Assembly: GCA_964499015.1 (NCBI GenBank)
Contig: CAZCJA010000016.1
Location: forward strand, 1-35,768
Reading direction: 5' to 3'
DNA from: CAZCJA01 sp964499015
Lineage (GTDB): Bacteria > Elusimicrobiota > Elusimicrobia > F11
Length of the DNA: 35,768 nucleotides
Part shown: positions 22,313 to 30,196 of the stretch, piece by piece
Layout of the letters: each line of letters starts with the position of its first letter
How positions within the stretch are numbered: position 1 is the first letter of the stretch
The notes under the pieces: model-generated
Told to the model about the DNA's origin: nothing
What the model saw: only the letters and a program-made list of their open reading frames with translations
Database searches by the model: none
Program-made: the position numbers and the translations under genes

Positions 22313-23203
22313 ATGCCTGAAGCTACAGTCGCCACCCCAACGCCCCTCGCAGAATTTAAATCGAAAGTCGCCCCGGACTGGTGCCCGGGTTGCGGAGACT
22401 TCGGCGTTCTGTCCGCTCTGCAAAAAGCGGTCTCGAACTTGGGCCTCCAGCCGAAAGATTTGATGGTCGTTTCCGGCATCGGTTGCTCCTCAAACCTGCC
22501 CGGCTTCATCCGCTCGAACGGCATGCACACCTTGCACGGCCGCGGCGTCGCGATCGCCCAGGGTTGCAAACTTGGTAATCCAGACATGACGGTCGTGGCC
22601 GTCGGCGGCGACGGAGATGGTTTCGGTATCGGCGTGGGCCACTTCATCCATGCAATGCGCCGCAACGTCAACATGACCTACATCGTCATGAACAATCAAA
22701 TCTATGGTCTCACCACCGGCCAGGCATCACCGACCACCCAGCGCCTGTATAAAACCAAGTCGACGCCGAACGGCAACTTGGAAAATCCGCTCAACCCGGA
22801 AGGCGTTGCTCTTATGGCGGGCGCTTCCTTCGTGGCGCGCGGCTTCTCCGGCGACGGCGCCCAACTTGCGACGATCATGGAAAAAGCGATTGCGCACAAA
22901 GGCTTCTCGGTCGTCGTTGTGATGAGCCCGTGCGTGACCTACAACAAATTGAACACCTACGCCTGGTTCCGCGAACGCGTTTATAAGCTCGAAGCCGAAA
23001 ACCATGACACGCACAACTTCGAAGCGGCGCTCAAGAAAACCTTGGAATGGGAAAGCCGCATTCCGCTCGGTGTTTTCTACGAATCGACGGACAAGCAGAC
23101 CTACGAAGAAGCTGAAACCGCGTATGAGTTTGGTCCGCTCTCCAAGCAGAAACTTGGACTTAAGAAAGACGACTGGAACGCGCTCTACGATTCGTTCCGT
23201 TAA
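22313..23203 (+). CDS. korB: 2-oxoacid:ferredoxin oxidoreductase, beta subunit
   Basis: The 296-residue subunit has WCPGCGDFG (Cys24, Cys27), a third Cys in GIGCSS (Cys58) and a fourth in MSPCVTYN (Cys207), consistent with a [4Fe-4S] cluster. The thiamine-diphosphate motif is GGDGDGFGIGVGH (about 98-110) ending at NNQIYGLTTGQ. An AAAAGGAG site precedes the ATG, 13 bases after the alpha gene. No separate ferredoxin-like delta subunit is encoded here, so electrons presumably go directly to soluble ferredoxin. A hairpin terminator follows. Confidence 0.92.
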   Translation: MPEATVATPTPLAEFKSKVAPDWCPGCGDFGVLSALQKAVSNLGLQPKDLMVVSGIGCSSNLPGFIRSNGMHTLHGRGVAIAQGCKLGNPDMTVVAVGGDGDGFGIGVGHFIHAMRRNVNMTYIVMNNQIYGLTTGQASPTTQRLYKTKSTPNGNLENPLNPEGVALMAGASFVARGFSGDGAQLATIMEKAIAHKGFSVVVVMSPCVTYNKLNTYAWFRERVYKLEAENHDTHNFEAALKKTLEWESRIPLGVFYESTDKQTYEEAETAYEFGPLSKQKLGLKKDDWNALYDSFR

Positions 23204-23228
23204 GCGCAGCACGTAGCACGTTTTGCAT

Positions 23229-23271
23229 AAAGGGGTTCCCCGCCAAAAGCATGGCGGGGGGCCCTTTGTGT
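23229..23271 (+). terminator. Hairpin terminator after korB
   Basis: CCCCGCC (23238-23244) pairs with GGCGGGG (23253-23259) and, beyond a small internal loop, AAAGGG (23229-23234) pairs with CCCTTT (23262-23267). The following T run is weak (TTTGTGTTT). Confidence 0.6.
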
Positions 23272-23281
23272 TTATAACCGT

Positions 23282-23860
23282 ATGAAAAGATATTTTCCCG
23301 CATCATTGAATGTGACCGGCCGCTCATGCCTCGTGATCGGCGATGGTCGTGATATGACCGACAAATCGGCCAAACTTCGCGCCGCCGGCGCCAAGGTGCG
23401 CATCGTCGCCCTCGATAAATTCCGTTGGCCGGATCTGAACAACCAATTCTTTGTCGTGTTCTGTCCCAAGGAAGAACGCGCCATGGCCAAGAAAATGTAT
23501 GCCCTCTGCCGCAAGAAACGAATCCTCCTGTGCGCCATCGACCAGCCCGATTTCTGCGACATCGTTAACGTTTCGACCTATGACCGCGGCTGGCTGCGCA
23601 TTATGGCGGCCACGCATGGCGCGGCTCCGGCGGTTTCCCGGAAAATTCGCGAAGGGCTTGAGGCGTCGTTGAAAGACGTGCCGCTCGATGATTTTTTGGA
23701 TATGCTTGCTCGCCTGCGGGTGCAGTTAAAGAAAAAAGTTTCCAATCCCGAAGAGCGCATCAAGCGGCTTATCGCGGCCACCGATGGGTTTTCATTTCGG
23801 GCCCGGGTGAAACTTCCTAAAAATTGGGCCGGCCGGACGGGCCGGAGTAAAAAGTCATAA
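23282..23860 (+). CDS. Siroheme-synthase N-terminal-like protein (precorrin-2 dehydrogenase family)
   Basis: The 192-residue protein resembles the CysG N-terminal/MET8 family: a strand and loop of Rossmann type LNVTGRSCLVIGDGRDMTDK, then KLRAAGAKVRIVA, and the later IDQPDFCDIVN, YDRGWLRIMAATHGAAPAVS and RKIREGLEASL blocks. The family oxidises precorrin-2 with NAD and may chelate iron to form siroheme. The Gly-rich loop has GDGRD rather than the usual GGGxVA, so cofactor binding may be altered. No Shine-Dalgarno is visible; a TATAAC lies three bases before the ATG. No other siroheme gene is adjacent. Confidence 0.75.
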   Translation: MKRYFPASLNVTGRSCLVIGDGRDMTDKSAKLRAAGAKVRIVALDKFRWPDLNNQFFVVFCPKEERAMAKKMYALCRKKRILLCAIDQPDFCDIVNVSTYDRGWLRIMAATHGAAPAVSRKIREGLEASLKDVPLDDFLDMLARLRVQLKKKVSNPEERIKRLIAATDGFSFRARVKLPKNWAGRTGRSKKS

Positions 23861-23873
23861 CATGGGGCATTCC

Positions 23874-24671
23874 ATGAAACGAAGCTTAACCTTTTCATTA
23901 ATTGGTTTTATTTTTACGGCGCCCGTGTGCGCGGAAGTCGCCCTTGTTTATAAATCGAACGACGACGTGAAAAAAGCCGTTTTCGCTCAAGGCGTTGCAA
24001 CGTCTCAAGGAATAGTCGTTTCGGCATCCGGCCTGCTCGCCGCGGGAGATAAAATAACGGTGGGAATGCTCGGACGGGACCTGCTCAAAGCCTCGCTGGT
24101 TCGTTTCGATAACGATCTGAATTTTGCTCTTTTGCGCACAGGCGAACGCGTCGAGGACGCTGCTCTGCAGGCGGCGCATAAAAAAACCGCTGAAAAAGTT
24201 TCTTTGTTTTTGCCCGAACTGGGCCACGCCCAGACGGTTAATTCCGCGGCCGGATCGACAAGCGCGGCGCCGGTTTCGCCGGATGCGGAGAAATTTCTGA
24301 TCAAGTTGAACGGCATAGCTGCCGGCGCGGAGCCGGTCGTTATTAAAAAGCGCCGCAAAAAAGCGGATGTTACGATCGAATTGGTGGGGCAAAACATCGA
24401 GCCGGCGTGGCGGATCGCATTTACAATGTCGGCCAACCCGACGTTGTCATTCTGGAAAAAAGCGGATACGCGCGGTCTAAATTCAATTCCCAGCAAGACG
24501 CTCAGTTTTAGCCATCAGGTTTTAATGCGGCAGTTCACCAACGGCAGCTCCATCGCGGTACCGGTCGAAATTTCGAGCATCAAAGAGGAAAATTACGAAT
24601 TAACTATGAAAGTGGATTACAAGGCTGGGACGTACGAGACGAAAATCCCAGTCCGCTTCGCGGAAGAATAA
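23874..24671 (+). CDS. Exported protein with a degenerate trypsin-like (DegP-type) fold
   Basis: I chose the ATG at 23874 over the one at 23862 because it gives a clean signal peptide (MKRSLTFSLIGFIFTAPVCA, cleaved before EVALVY). The 265-residue protein contains QGVATSQGIVVSASGLLAAG, followed by DKITVGMLGRDLLKASLVRF and DNDLNFALLRTG. This parallels the first barrel of DegP/HtrA proteases (GSGxxISxxGYILTNxHVV...DLALLKV), but the catalytic His position is LAAG and no GNSGGP motif follows. I read it as an inactive relative; the rest is unrecognised. It sits between the siroheme-like gene and mdh. Confidence 0.5.
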   Translation: MKRSLTFSLIGFIFTAPVCAEVALVYKSNDDVKKAVFAQGVATSQGIVVSASGLLAAGDKITVGMLGRDLLKASLVRFDNDLNFALLRTGERVEDAALQAAHKKTAEKVSLFLPELGHAQTVNSAAGSTSAAPVSPDAEKFLIKLNGIAAGAEPVVIKKRRKKADVTIELVGQNIEPAWRIAFTMSANPTLSFWKKADTRGLNSIPSKTLSFSHQVLMRQFTNGSSIAVPVEISSIKEENYELTMKVDYKAGTYETKIPVRFAEE

Positions 24672-24687
24672 AAATAAGGAGAACTTT

Positions 24688-25635
24688 ATGGCGCGTAAAA
24701 AAATAACGGTTGTTGGAGCGGGAAATGTGGGAGCGACGTTGGCGCAGTCCATTGCGCAAACCAATTTGGCCGACGTGGTCTTGATCGATATTCCGGAAAC
24801 CAAGGGCATGCCGGCGGGCAAGGCGCTGGACATTGCCGAGGCCGGCCCGGTTTATCAATACGACGGCCGCATCACCGGCGGAACAGAGTGGGCGCTCGCT
24901 AAAAATTCCGATATCGTGGTGGTGACAGCGGGCATTCCGCGCAAGCCTGGCATGTCGCGCGACGATCTTTTGAATACCAACGCCAAAATCGTCGGCGACG
25001 TGTCGAAGCAAATTAAGGCTCAGGCCCCGAATGCGATCGTCATTATCGTCAGCAATCCTTTGGATGCGATGTGCACCGTGGCCCAACAGGCGACGGGCTT
25101 TCCGCGCGAGCGCGTGATCGGTATGGCCGGCGTTTTGGATTCGGCACGCATGCGCACTTTTATTGCGCAGGAGCTCAATGTCTCCGTCGAAAATATTCAT
25201 GCTTTTGTGTTGGGCGGACACGGCGACACGATGGTGCCTCTGCCGCGCTTCTCCACGGTGTCGGGTATTCCGATTACGGAGCTTTTGCCGAAAGAGAAGA
25301 TCGACGCGATCAACAAGCGCACGCAGGACGGCGGCGCTGAAATTGTGAAGCTATTGGAAAAAGGGTCGGCCTATTATGCGCCGGCGGCTTCGGTGTGCGA
25401 AATGGTGGAAGCAATTCTTTTGGACAAGCACAAAATCCTGCCCTGCGCGGTTCAGTTGAACGGCGAATACGGTGTTGAAGGGTTATTCGTCGGCGTGCCC
25501 TGCAAGTTGGGCGCAAAGGGCATGGAAGAGGTTTTGGTTATTAAGTTGTCGGCGGAGGAGCAGGCGGCGTTTAAGAAATCGGTGGACGCGGTGCAGGAGT
25601 TGGTAAACGTGCTAAACGCTCGTGCCGCGGTTTAA
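24688..25635 (+). CDS. mdh: Malate dehydrogenase (LDH-like type)
   Basis: The 315-residue NAD-dependent enzyme has the nucleotide loop VVGAGNVGATLA (Gly10, Gly12, Gly15), Asp34 for NAD preference, the substrate loop GIPRKPGMSRDDLL where Arg85 and Arg91 mark malate rather than lactate, Asp151/Arg154 in GVLDSARM, and catalytic His178 in GGHGD. It interconverts malate and oxaloacetate. An AAGGAGAA site precedes the ATG. Its 3' end overlaps the convergent membrane-protein gene by 24 bases. With the upstream 2-oxoacid oxidoreductase it suggests a partial or reductive TCA pathway. Confidence 0.95.
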   Translation: MARKKITVVGAGNVGATLAQSIAQTNLADVVLIDIPETKGMPAGKALDIAEAGPVYQYDGRITGGTEWALAKNSDIVVVTAGIPRKPGMSRDDLLNTNAKIVGDVSKQIKAQAPNAIVIIVSNPLDAMCTVAQQATGFPRERVIGMAGVLDSARMRTFIAQELNVSVENIHAFVLGGHGDTMVPLPRFSTVSGIPITELLPKEKIDAINKRTQDGGAEIVKLLEKGSAYYAPAASVCEMVEAILLDKHKILPCAVQLNGEYGVEGLFVGVPCKLGAKGMEEVLVIKLSAEEQAAFKKSVDAVQELVNVLNARAAV

Positions 25636-27927
25636 TCTTTTTTCGTCGCGATAAACGAATCCGCTCAGTGAAACAAGGGCGGCCAGCGCCAATAACATCA
25701 GGAGTTTTTGCGCGACAGGCAGCTTAAATCTTAAGACTGTTTTGCCTTTTGCAAAAATCAAGAGCTTGCTTGGGGAAAGGCGAAAGACCTCCGCGTTGTC
25801 ATCGGTTCGCCAATACGGGAAATAGCCGATATTAACCACCGTTGGCCGGTCGGAATCGAAGGTTATTTTTGTGTCGGAAACAAACTCCGTCTTTACAGCC
25901 TGCGCCGGCCCGTCTTTTGGCACAAGTCCGTTTAATAAGCTCATCAAATTTCCGTATTCCGCGAACGTCATGAAGAAGATGGAGCTGGTTCCTATTTGTG
26001 GCGGCCCGCCTTCTTTCATGTTGAACGTCCCGTCCCCAAAGAAAATGATCCGTTTTCCCGTGAAGTTCATCGGCAGGTGTGCCGGCAGCCCTTGTTTGGA
26101 CGGCACAACGATTACGGTCTCAAACATGTTCAGGGTTTGATCGTTGGGCCAGTCCGCCTTCTTATCCCAAACGGCCATTTTCACTTTGGGGGAGAGTTCG
26201 GACCGGTAAAGCATATGGATGATATCCGTGTTGCTGTACGCCCAATGCTTGTTGATTAAAAGAATGGGGGCGTGTTCAAGCAATGAGACCAGGGGAAGCG
26301 GATTCTTCATTTGAAATATTTGATGGGGACCGATTTGCGTTCTTAGCGTGGCGACGGGATGGTCGGATTCCTTGAGATATTCGGCCATCGCTTGCGTTGA
26401 AAAAGGTCTATTGAGAATCAGGTAGTCCACGCCAAGATCTGCAATTTTTTCCAGTATTTTTTCATACGGCAGACTGGCCATTAAATAAAGCGTCCCGCCC
26501 CAAACCAGATTTTCCGAAATGGTCATGAACGGCGGCACAATATAATGCGAGGAATCGGCCGATTCCATTAGCAGCCCGAAAATCGCGGGTACTCCATGAG
26601 ACATGGGCAGCGCGACGGTAAACAAATGAGGGTTCGGGACCTGGTAAGACCGTTCGGCAAACACGCGCCCCGCCGGTTTCTCTTCCACGACGTAATCTAT
26701 CGCTTGTTTATCTGCTGCGTATGCGCCGCCCCAATCAATGTATTCGCCTTTAAACGGGAAATTATTAATGAGCGGGACGAAAAAAAGAATTACCGCTGCA
26801 TAGGTGAGCCATTTGTATTTTGGCGGCGTCATCAGCGCGAACGATCCCAGCTGATAACCGGCGATCAGTAGGTAGATAACCAGAAAATAGCTGCTCAGTC
26901 GATAATAGTGGATGGTTAAGTCAGCCATGTTATAGAGAACATTGGTCGGGATAAGAATGAGATATAGAGCGATGGCGAGGGGGAGGAACCACTTTTTTTC
27001 GCGGCAGAGTTGAAACGAGCCCATCAGAAAGCACGTGAAAATAAGCACGCTGTATGGGGGGAAGAGGCGAAGATAGTCTTTCCATTCGACAAGGCGCAAA
27101 GGGTCTGGCGAATAATTTAGGCCAATCAAGGCGTACACGCTTACAAAAGACGAACTCATTTTTATGGGGTTGGTAAATTCGCTGTAGCGAAGGTAAGGGT
27201 AAAGATAAAAAGCGGTGAGCAAAAGAACCCATGCCGAGAATATGGCCCAACGTTTAAATTGGCCTGTGCTGATAAAGTAGGTCGATAGGATAATCGCGGC
27301 GGCGATGCTGGAGATGACATGGGAAAAGGCGATCGCCGCCGTAAAAAGAATGGCCAAGCTGAAATAGAGGAGACGGTTGGTTTGCGCGTATTTCTCCAGG
27401 TAATTCAATGCGTAAAGAATCAGCGCCGCACCAAACAAATTGAGGAACAGGCCGTGATGGATTCCTCCGCCCAGCCCGATGCCCATGTGCGGATTGAGCG
27501 GGGAGAAAAGGAAGACTTGAATGGCGACAATACCCATGAGCCGATATTTCTTGCCGAAGAACGTCCCGATGAAGATGTATACCGCATGAAGGACCAGCAC
27601 GCCGCCGCTCAGCATCGTTAATTTGGCGAGAAAAACGATGGAGATGAGGCCCGCGGTAAGAAGGTGGATGCACGCAGCAACCAGATACGGCAAAAATCCA
27701 TAAAAAATAAAAATGGGGAATCCGCCAAACCACTCCAAGTCATAACCGAACACCATGCCTTGTTTTAGCAGGCGGGCCATTTTTGCGAAGAGATGAATTT
27801 GCGGGAGAGTGTCCCATCCCGAAGCTGCGTTTGAAAACAGGAAATGCCGGTAGGTATAAAAGATCAGCGCGATGCCTATGGAAAGTCCGAGCCGATCGAG
27901 CGTGAAATGTTGTTTCAGGGTGCGCAT
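25612..27927 (-). CDS. Large GT-C-like / PTPS-related integral membrane protein
   Basis: The 771-residue protein has about a dozen membrane helices in residues 10-420, a soluble region from about 430 to 730 and a final helix (about 740-758). The first extracytoplasmic loop has GWDTLPQIHLFAKMARLL with Asp39, and a motif WFGGFPIFIFYGFLPYLVAA. This is typical of GT-C glycosyltransferases and the related family named after 6-pyruvoyl-tetrahydropterin synthase. I infer transfer of sugar from a lipid carrier in envelope biogenesis; substrate unknown. The gene is divergent from a pterin carbinolamine dehydratase and convergent with mdh. A minus-strand TATTAT lies six bases before its ATG. Confidence 0.55.
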   Translation of the reverse strand: MRTLKQHFTLDRLGLSIGIALIFYTYRHFLFSNAASGWDTLPQIHLFAKMARLLKQGMVFGYDLEWFGGFPIFIFYGFLPYLVAACIHLLTAGLISIVFLAKLTMLSGGVLVLHAVYIFIGTFFGKKYRLMGIVAIQVFLFSPLNPHMGIGLGGGIHHGLFLNLFGAALILYALNYLEKYAQTNRLLYFSLAILFTAAIAFSHVISSIAAAIILSTYFISTGQFKRWAIFSAWVLLLTAFYLYPYLRYSEFTNPIKMSSSFVSVYALIGLNYSPDPLRLVEWKDYLRLFPPYSVLIFTCFLMGSFQLCREKKWFLPLAIALYLILIPTNVLYNMADLTIHYYRLSSYFLVIYLLIAGYQLGSFALMTPPKYKWLTYAAVILFFVPLINNFPFKGEYIDWGGAYAADKQAIDYVVEEKPAGRVFAERSYQVPNPHLFTVALPMSHGVPAIFGLLMESADSSHYIVPPFMTISENLVWGGTLYLMASLPYEKILEKIADLGVDYLILNRPFSTQAMAEYLKESDHPVATLRTQIGPHQIFQMKNPLPLVSLLEHAPILLINKHWAYSNTDIIHMLYRSELSPKVKMAVWDKKADWPNDQTLNMFETVIVVPSKQGLPAHLPMNFTGKRIIFFGDGTFNMKEGGPPQIGTSSIFFMTFAEYGNLMSLLNGLVPKDGPAQAVKTEFVSDTKITFDSDRPTVVNIGYFPYWRTDDNAEVFRLSPSKLLIFAKGKTVLRFKLPVAQKLLMLLALAALVSLSGFVYRDEKRLNRGTSV

Positions 27928-27938
27928 GCCGCTATAAT
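27910..27938 (+). promoter_or_regulatory. Promoter of the pterin dehydratase gene
   Basis: TTGTTT (27910-27915), a 17-base spacer and a perfect TATAAT (27933-27938) precede the ATG at 27948 by nine bases. The leader would be about three bases. Confidence 0.65.
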
Positions 27939-27939
27939 A
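27934..27939 (-). promoter_or_regulatory. -10 box of the divergent membrane-protein gene
   Basis: On the minus strand TATTAT lies six bases before the ATG at 27927. It overlaps the plus-strand TATAAT of the neighbouring gene, so the two promoters cannot be occupied together. No -35 is evident on this strand. Confidence 0.4.
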
Positions 27940-27947
27940 TAAGAGAA

Positions 27948-28253
27948 ATGAAGGACGCGCTTTCGCAAACCGAGATCACCAAACGACTGCACGACCTGCC
28001 GGAGTGGAAACAGGCCGAGAAAGCCCTTGTTCGGGTGCAAACATTTCCGGCTTATAAAGACGCGCTGGATTTTGTGTACCAGGTGGGGCTGGCCGCCGAA
28101 CGCCACAACCACCACCCCGACATCATCATGAATTTTAAGCGTGTTGAGGTGCGCTATTGGACGCATACGGCCCGTGGAATATCGGCCTTGGACTTTGAAA
28201 TGGCCGGGATCGTCGAAAACCTTGTCCAGGCCCACTACAAAAAGACCGCTTAA
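27948..28253 (+). CDS. Pterin-4a-carbinolamine dehydratase
   Basis: The 101-residue protein matches the PCD/DCoH/PhhB family over its length: LHDLPEWKQAEKALVRVQTF, then the active-site block AERHNHHPDIIMNFKRVEVR with adjacent His residues, and the THTARGISALDFEMA signature. It dehydrates 4a-hydroxy-tetrahydropterin in pterin recycling. No aromatic amino-acid hydroxylase is nearby, and in many bacteria its pathway role is unclear. The promoter layout suggests a near-leaderless message. Confidence 0.92.
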   Translation: MKDALSQTEITKRLHDLPEWKQAEKALVRVQTFPAYKDALDFVYQVGLAAERHNHHPDIIMNFKRVEVRYWTHTARGISALDFEMAGIVENLVQAHYKKTA

Positions 28254-28270
28254 AAGCCTTATTTTGGTCG

Positions 28271-28300
28271 TTGCGCCGCCCCATTCTCTTTTGCTATAAA
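28271..28300 (+). promoter_or_regulatory. Promoter of the rpsF-ssb-rpsR-rplI operon
   Basis: TTGCGC (28271-28276), an 18-base spacer and TATAAA (28295-28300) preceded by TG-C (an extended -10). The start point would be near 28307, leaving a leader of about 70 bases. Such leaders often bind S6:S18 for feedback; I see a CCC-TTA-GGG hairpin but cannot confirm that motif. Confidence 0.6.
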
Positions 28301-28376
28301 GCCACCTCGTTTCCCTGCCTGGCTAGACCATTCCCTTAGGGTTTTTCAGGACTTTATTTATGGAGTTTTATTGTTT

Positions 28377-28760
28377 ATGAGCAAAGCCGCTTCGCCGGAA
28401 CGTCCGTACGAAACGATGTTGATCTGCCCGTCTGAGACGCCGCAGAAAACCATCGATGATTTCATGGAAAAGATCAAGAAAAGCATCGCCGACACCAAAG
28501 GAACCTTCAACACGGTTCAGGTGTGGGGCCGCCGCCGCTTGACCTATCCGATTAAGCGCAACCGCGAAGGGCTTTACGTATTCATGGAATACAAAGGGAC
28601 GAACAGCACCGAAAAGGAACTCAACAATTTGTTTCACGTGTCGGACGTTGTCTTGCGGCATTTAACTGTCATTAAAAAGAAAGTTGATGCCCCGGCCGCA
28701 AAGCCTGCTTCCACCGAAGCGGCAGCTGCGCCGGCAACGACCACGCCTCCCTCGGCTTAA
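28377..28760 (+). CDS. rpsF: 30S ribosomal protein S6
   Basis: The 127-residue protein carries the S6 core RPYETMLICPSE, then VQVWGRRRLTYPIKRNREGL and YVFMEYKGTN, with NLFHVSDVVLRHLTVI before a low-complexity Ala/Pro/Thr tail. I use the ATG at 28377; an in-frame TTG at 28371 has better spacing (5 versus 11 bases) from the GGAG at 28362-28365 and could be the true start, adding two residues. S6 binds S18 on the small subunit, and both are encoded in this operon. Confidence 0.93.
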   Translation: MSKAASPERPYETMLICPSETPQKTIDDFMEKIKKSIADTKGTFNTVQVWGRRRLTYPIKRNREGLYVFMEYKGTNSTEKELNNLFHVSDVVLRHLTVIKKKVDAPAAKPASTEAAAAPATTTPPSA

Positions 28761-28780
28761 AACTAAGGAGGACTCAACTT

Positions 28781-29263
28781 ATGGGCGCGATAAAACTACA
28801 CAGCTTAAACGACGTTAAACTGGTCGGACGCTTGACCAGAGATCCGGAGCTCCGCTTCACGACGCAGGGCACCGCGGTTTGTCATTTCCGTCTCGCCGTC
28901 GGCCGCAAATACAAGGACCGCACGTCTGGTGAATGGAAAGAAGAAGTGGCGTTTGTGCCGTGCAACGTCTGGCGCGAAACCGCCGAACGCTGCGGCCAGC
29001 GTTTGAAGAAAGGCAGCCCGGTTTTCGTCGAAGGCCGCTTGAAATCACGTGACTGGCAGACCAAAGAAGGACAGAAGCGCACCGATCTCGAACTCGAAAT
29101 CGCGCGCGTGCAATTTTTAGAATCAATGGGTGAAGCCGGAGGAGAAGCAGCGGAAGCGGTGGGTGAAGACTCGGCCGCCCCGATGGAAACCTCCAGTGCC
29201 CGCCCCAAAGCGAAGGCCGCCAGCGGCAGCGCTAATTTTGAAGAAGAAGAGGTACCTTTCTAG
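28781..29263 (+). CDS. ssb: Single-stranded DNA-binding protein
   Basis: The 160-residue protein has an OB fold (about residues 5-112: NDVKLVGRLTRDPELRFTTQ, then TAVCHFRLAVGRKYKD, VPCNVWRETAERCGQRLKKG and VFVEGRLKSRDWQTKEG) and an acidic C-terminal tip ending FEEEEVPF. That tip recruits repair and replication partners. A strong AAGGAGGA site precedes the ATG. The position between rpsF and rpsR is the common bacterial arrangement. Its last base is shared with the rpsR start. Confidence 0.95.
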   Translation: MGAIKLHSLNDVKLVGRLTRDPELRFTTQGTAVCHFRLAVGRKYKDRTSGEWKEEVAFVPCNVWRETAERCGQRLKKGSPVFVEGRLKSRDWQTKEGQKRTDLELEIARVQFLESMGEAGGEAAEAVGEDSAAPMETSSARPKAKAASGSANFEEEEVPF

Positions 29264-29640
29264 TGACCACTGAAGCGGAAAACAAACCATCCACTCCACC
29301 CTCGTCGGGTAGACCGGCCGGCCAGTCGTATGGCCAGCGCCCCTCAGGTCCCGGCGGACGTCCCGCTTACGGCTCGCGCCCTCCCGGCGGTCCGGGCGCC
29401 GGCGGTCCTGGCGGTTTCAAACGCCGCACGATGATGAAGAAGCGCCTGTGCCGTTTGTGCCAGGAAAAGATCCGCAACGTGGATTGGAAAGCGGTCAACA
29501 CCCTGCGCACGTTCATTACGGAACGTGGAAAAATTTTATCCGCCCGCTCGACGGGCACCTGCACCAAATGTCAGCGTCAGCTGACGCGCGCGATCAAACG
29601 CGCTCGCGACATGGCCCTGCTGCCGACGTCACCCGTTTAA
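29263..29640 (+). CDS. rpsR: 30S ribosomal protein S18 with an N-terminal Gly/Pro/Arg-rich extension
   Basis: The start is a GTG whose G is the last base of the ssb stop (TAGTG). The 125-residue product has about 50 extra N-terminal residues rich in Pro, Gly, Ser and Arg (for example PGGPGAGGPGGF) before the S18 core that begins near KRRTMMKKRLCRLCQEK. The core keeps two Cys pairs (CRLC and CTKC), the zinc-binding C+ form of S18, and the RAIKRARDMALLP end. An internal start at MMKKRLC is possible but has no ribosome site that I can see. Confidence 0.92.
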   Translation: MTTEAENKPSTPPSSGRPAGQSYGQRPSGPGGRPAYGSRPPGGPGAGGPGGFKRRTMMKKRLCRLCQEKIRNVDWKAVNTLRTFITERGKILSARSTGTCTKCQRQLTRAIKRARDMALLPTSPV

Positions 29641-29665
29641 TAAAAATCAAGGAGCTGTAACGATC

Positions 29666-30187
29666 ATGCCTACATCCGTTGTTCTTTTGTCCGACGTCCC
29701 CGGTTTGGGACAGATTGGCGACCACAAAAAGGTCAAAGAAGGCTACGCCTATAATTACCTTCTTCCGCAGCAGCTCGCGGTGATCGCGACGCCCAATATC
29801 TTGAAAAAAGTTGAACTGCAGAAATCCAAGCTCGCCGCGCAGCGCGACGCTCAGCTCGCCAACTCAAAAACCATGGCGGAGAAGATAGGCAAGCTCGGCC
29901 TGGTGTTCGAACGGCCCCTCGGTCCGGGCGGCAAATTGTTCGGTTCGGTCACCCCGCTCGACATCGCGGCGGAACTGTCCAAGCACGGCGCCTCGGTTGA
30001 GAAGAAATCTGTTTTGATGAACGGCCCGCTTAAGTCCGCGGGCGACCACACGGTGCGCGTTCGCGTCCACTCGCAGGTCGTTGTCGACATCCCGGTAAAG
30101 GTCATCGGCATGGAAGTCAAAAAAGACAGCGAATACGCCGCTCCCGTCGAAGAAATCGAGGTATACGGTCAGGAAGAAGATTTGTAA
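29666..30187 (+). CDS. rplI: 50S ribosomal protein L9
   Basis: The 173-residue protein matches L9: an N-terminal rRNA-binding domain (VVLLSDVPGLGQIGDHKKVK, then GYAYNYLLPQQLAVIAT), a long connecting helix (about 45-80), and a C-terminal domain containing GPGGKLFGSVTPLDIAAEL. It is about 25 residues longer than typical, mostly an acidic tail ending YGQEEDL. AAGGAG lies upstream of the ATG. Confidence 0.95.
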   Translation: MPTSVVLLSDVPGLGQIGDHKKVKEGYAYNYLLPQQLAVIATPNILKKVELQKSKLAAQRDAQLANSKTMAEKIGKLGLVFERPLGPGGKLFGSVTPLDIAAELSKHGASVEKKSVLMNGPLKSAGDHTVRVRVHSQVVVDIPVKVIGMEVKKDSEYAAPVEEIEVYGQEEDL

Positions 30188-30196
30188 GCTGGATTT

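Noticed and set aside
21601..22674. 357-codon minus-strand frame across korA and korB
   Set aside because: It spans two well-supported subunit genes and their ribosome site and has no domain features.
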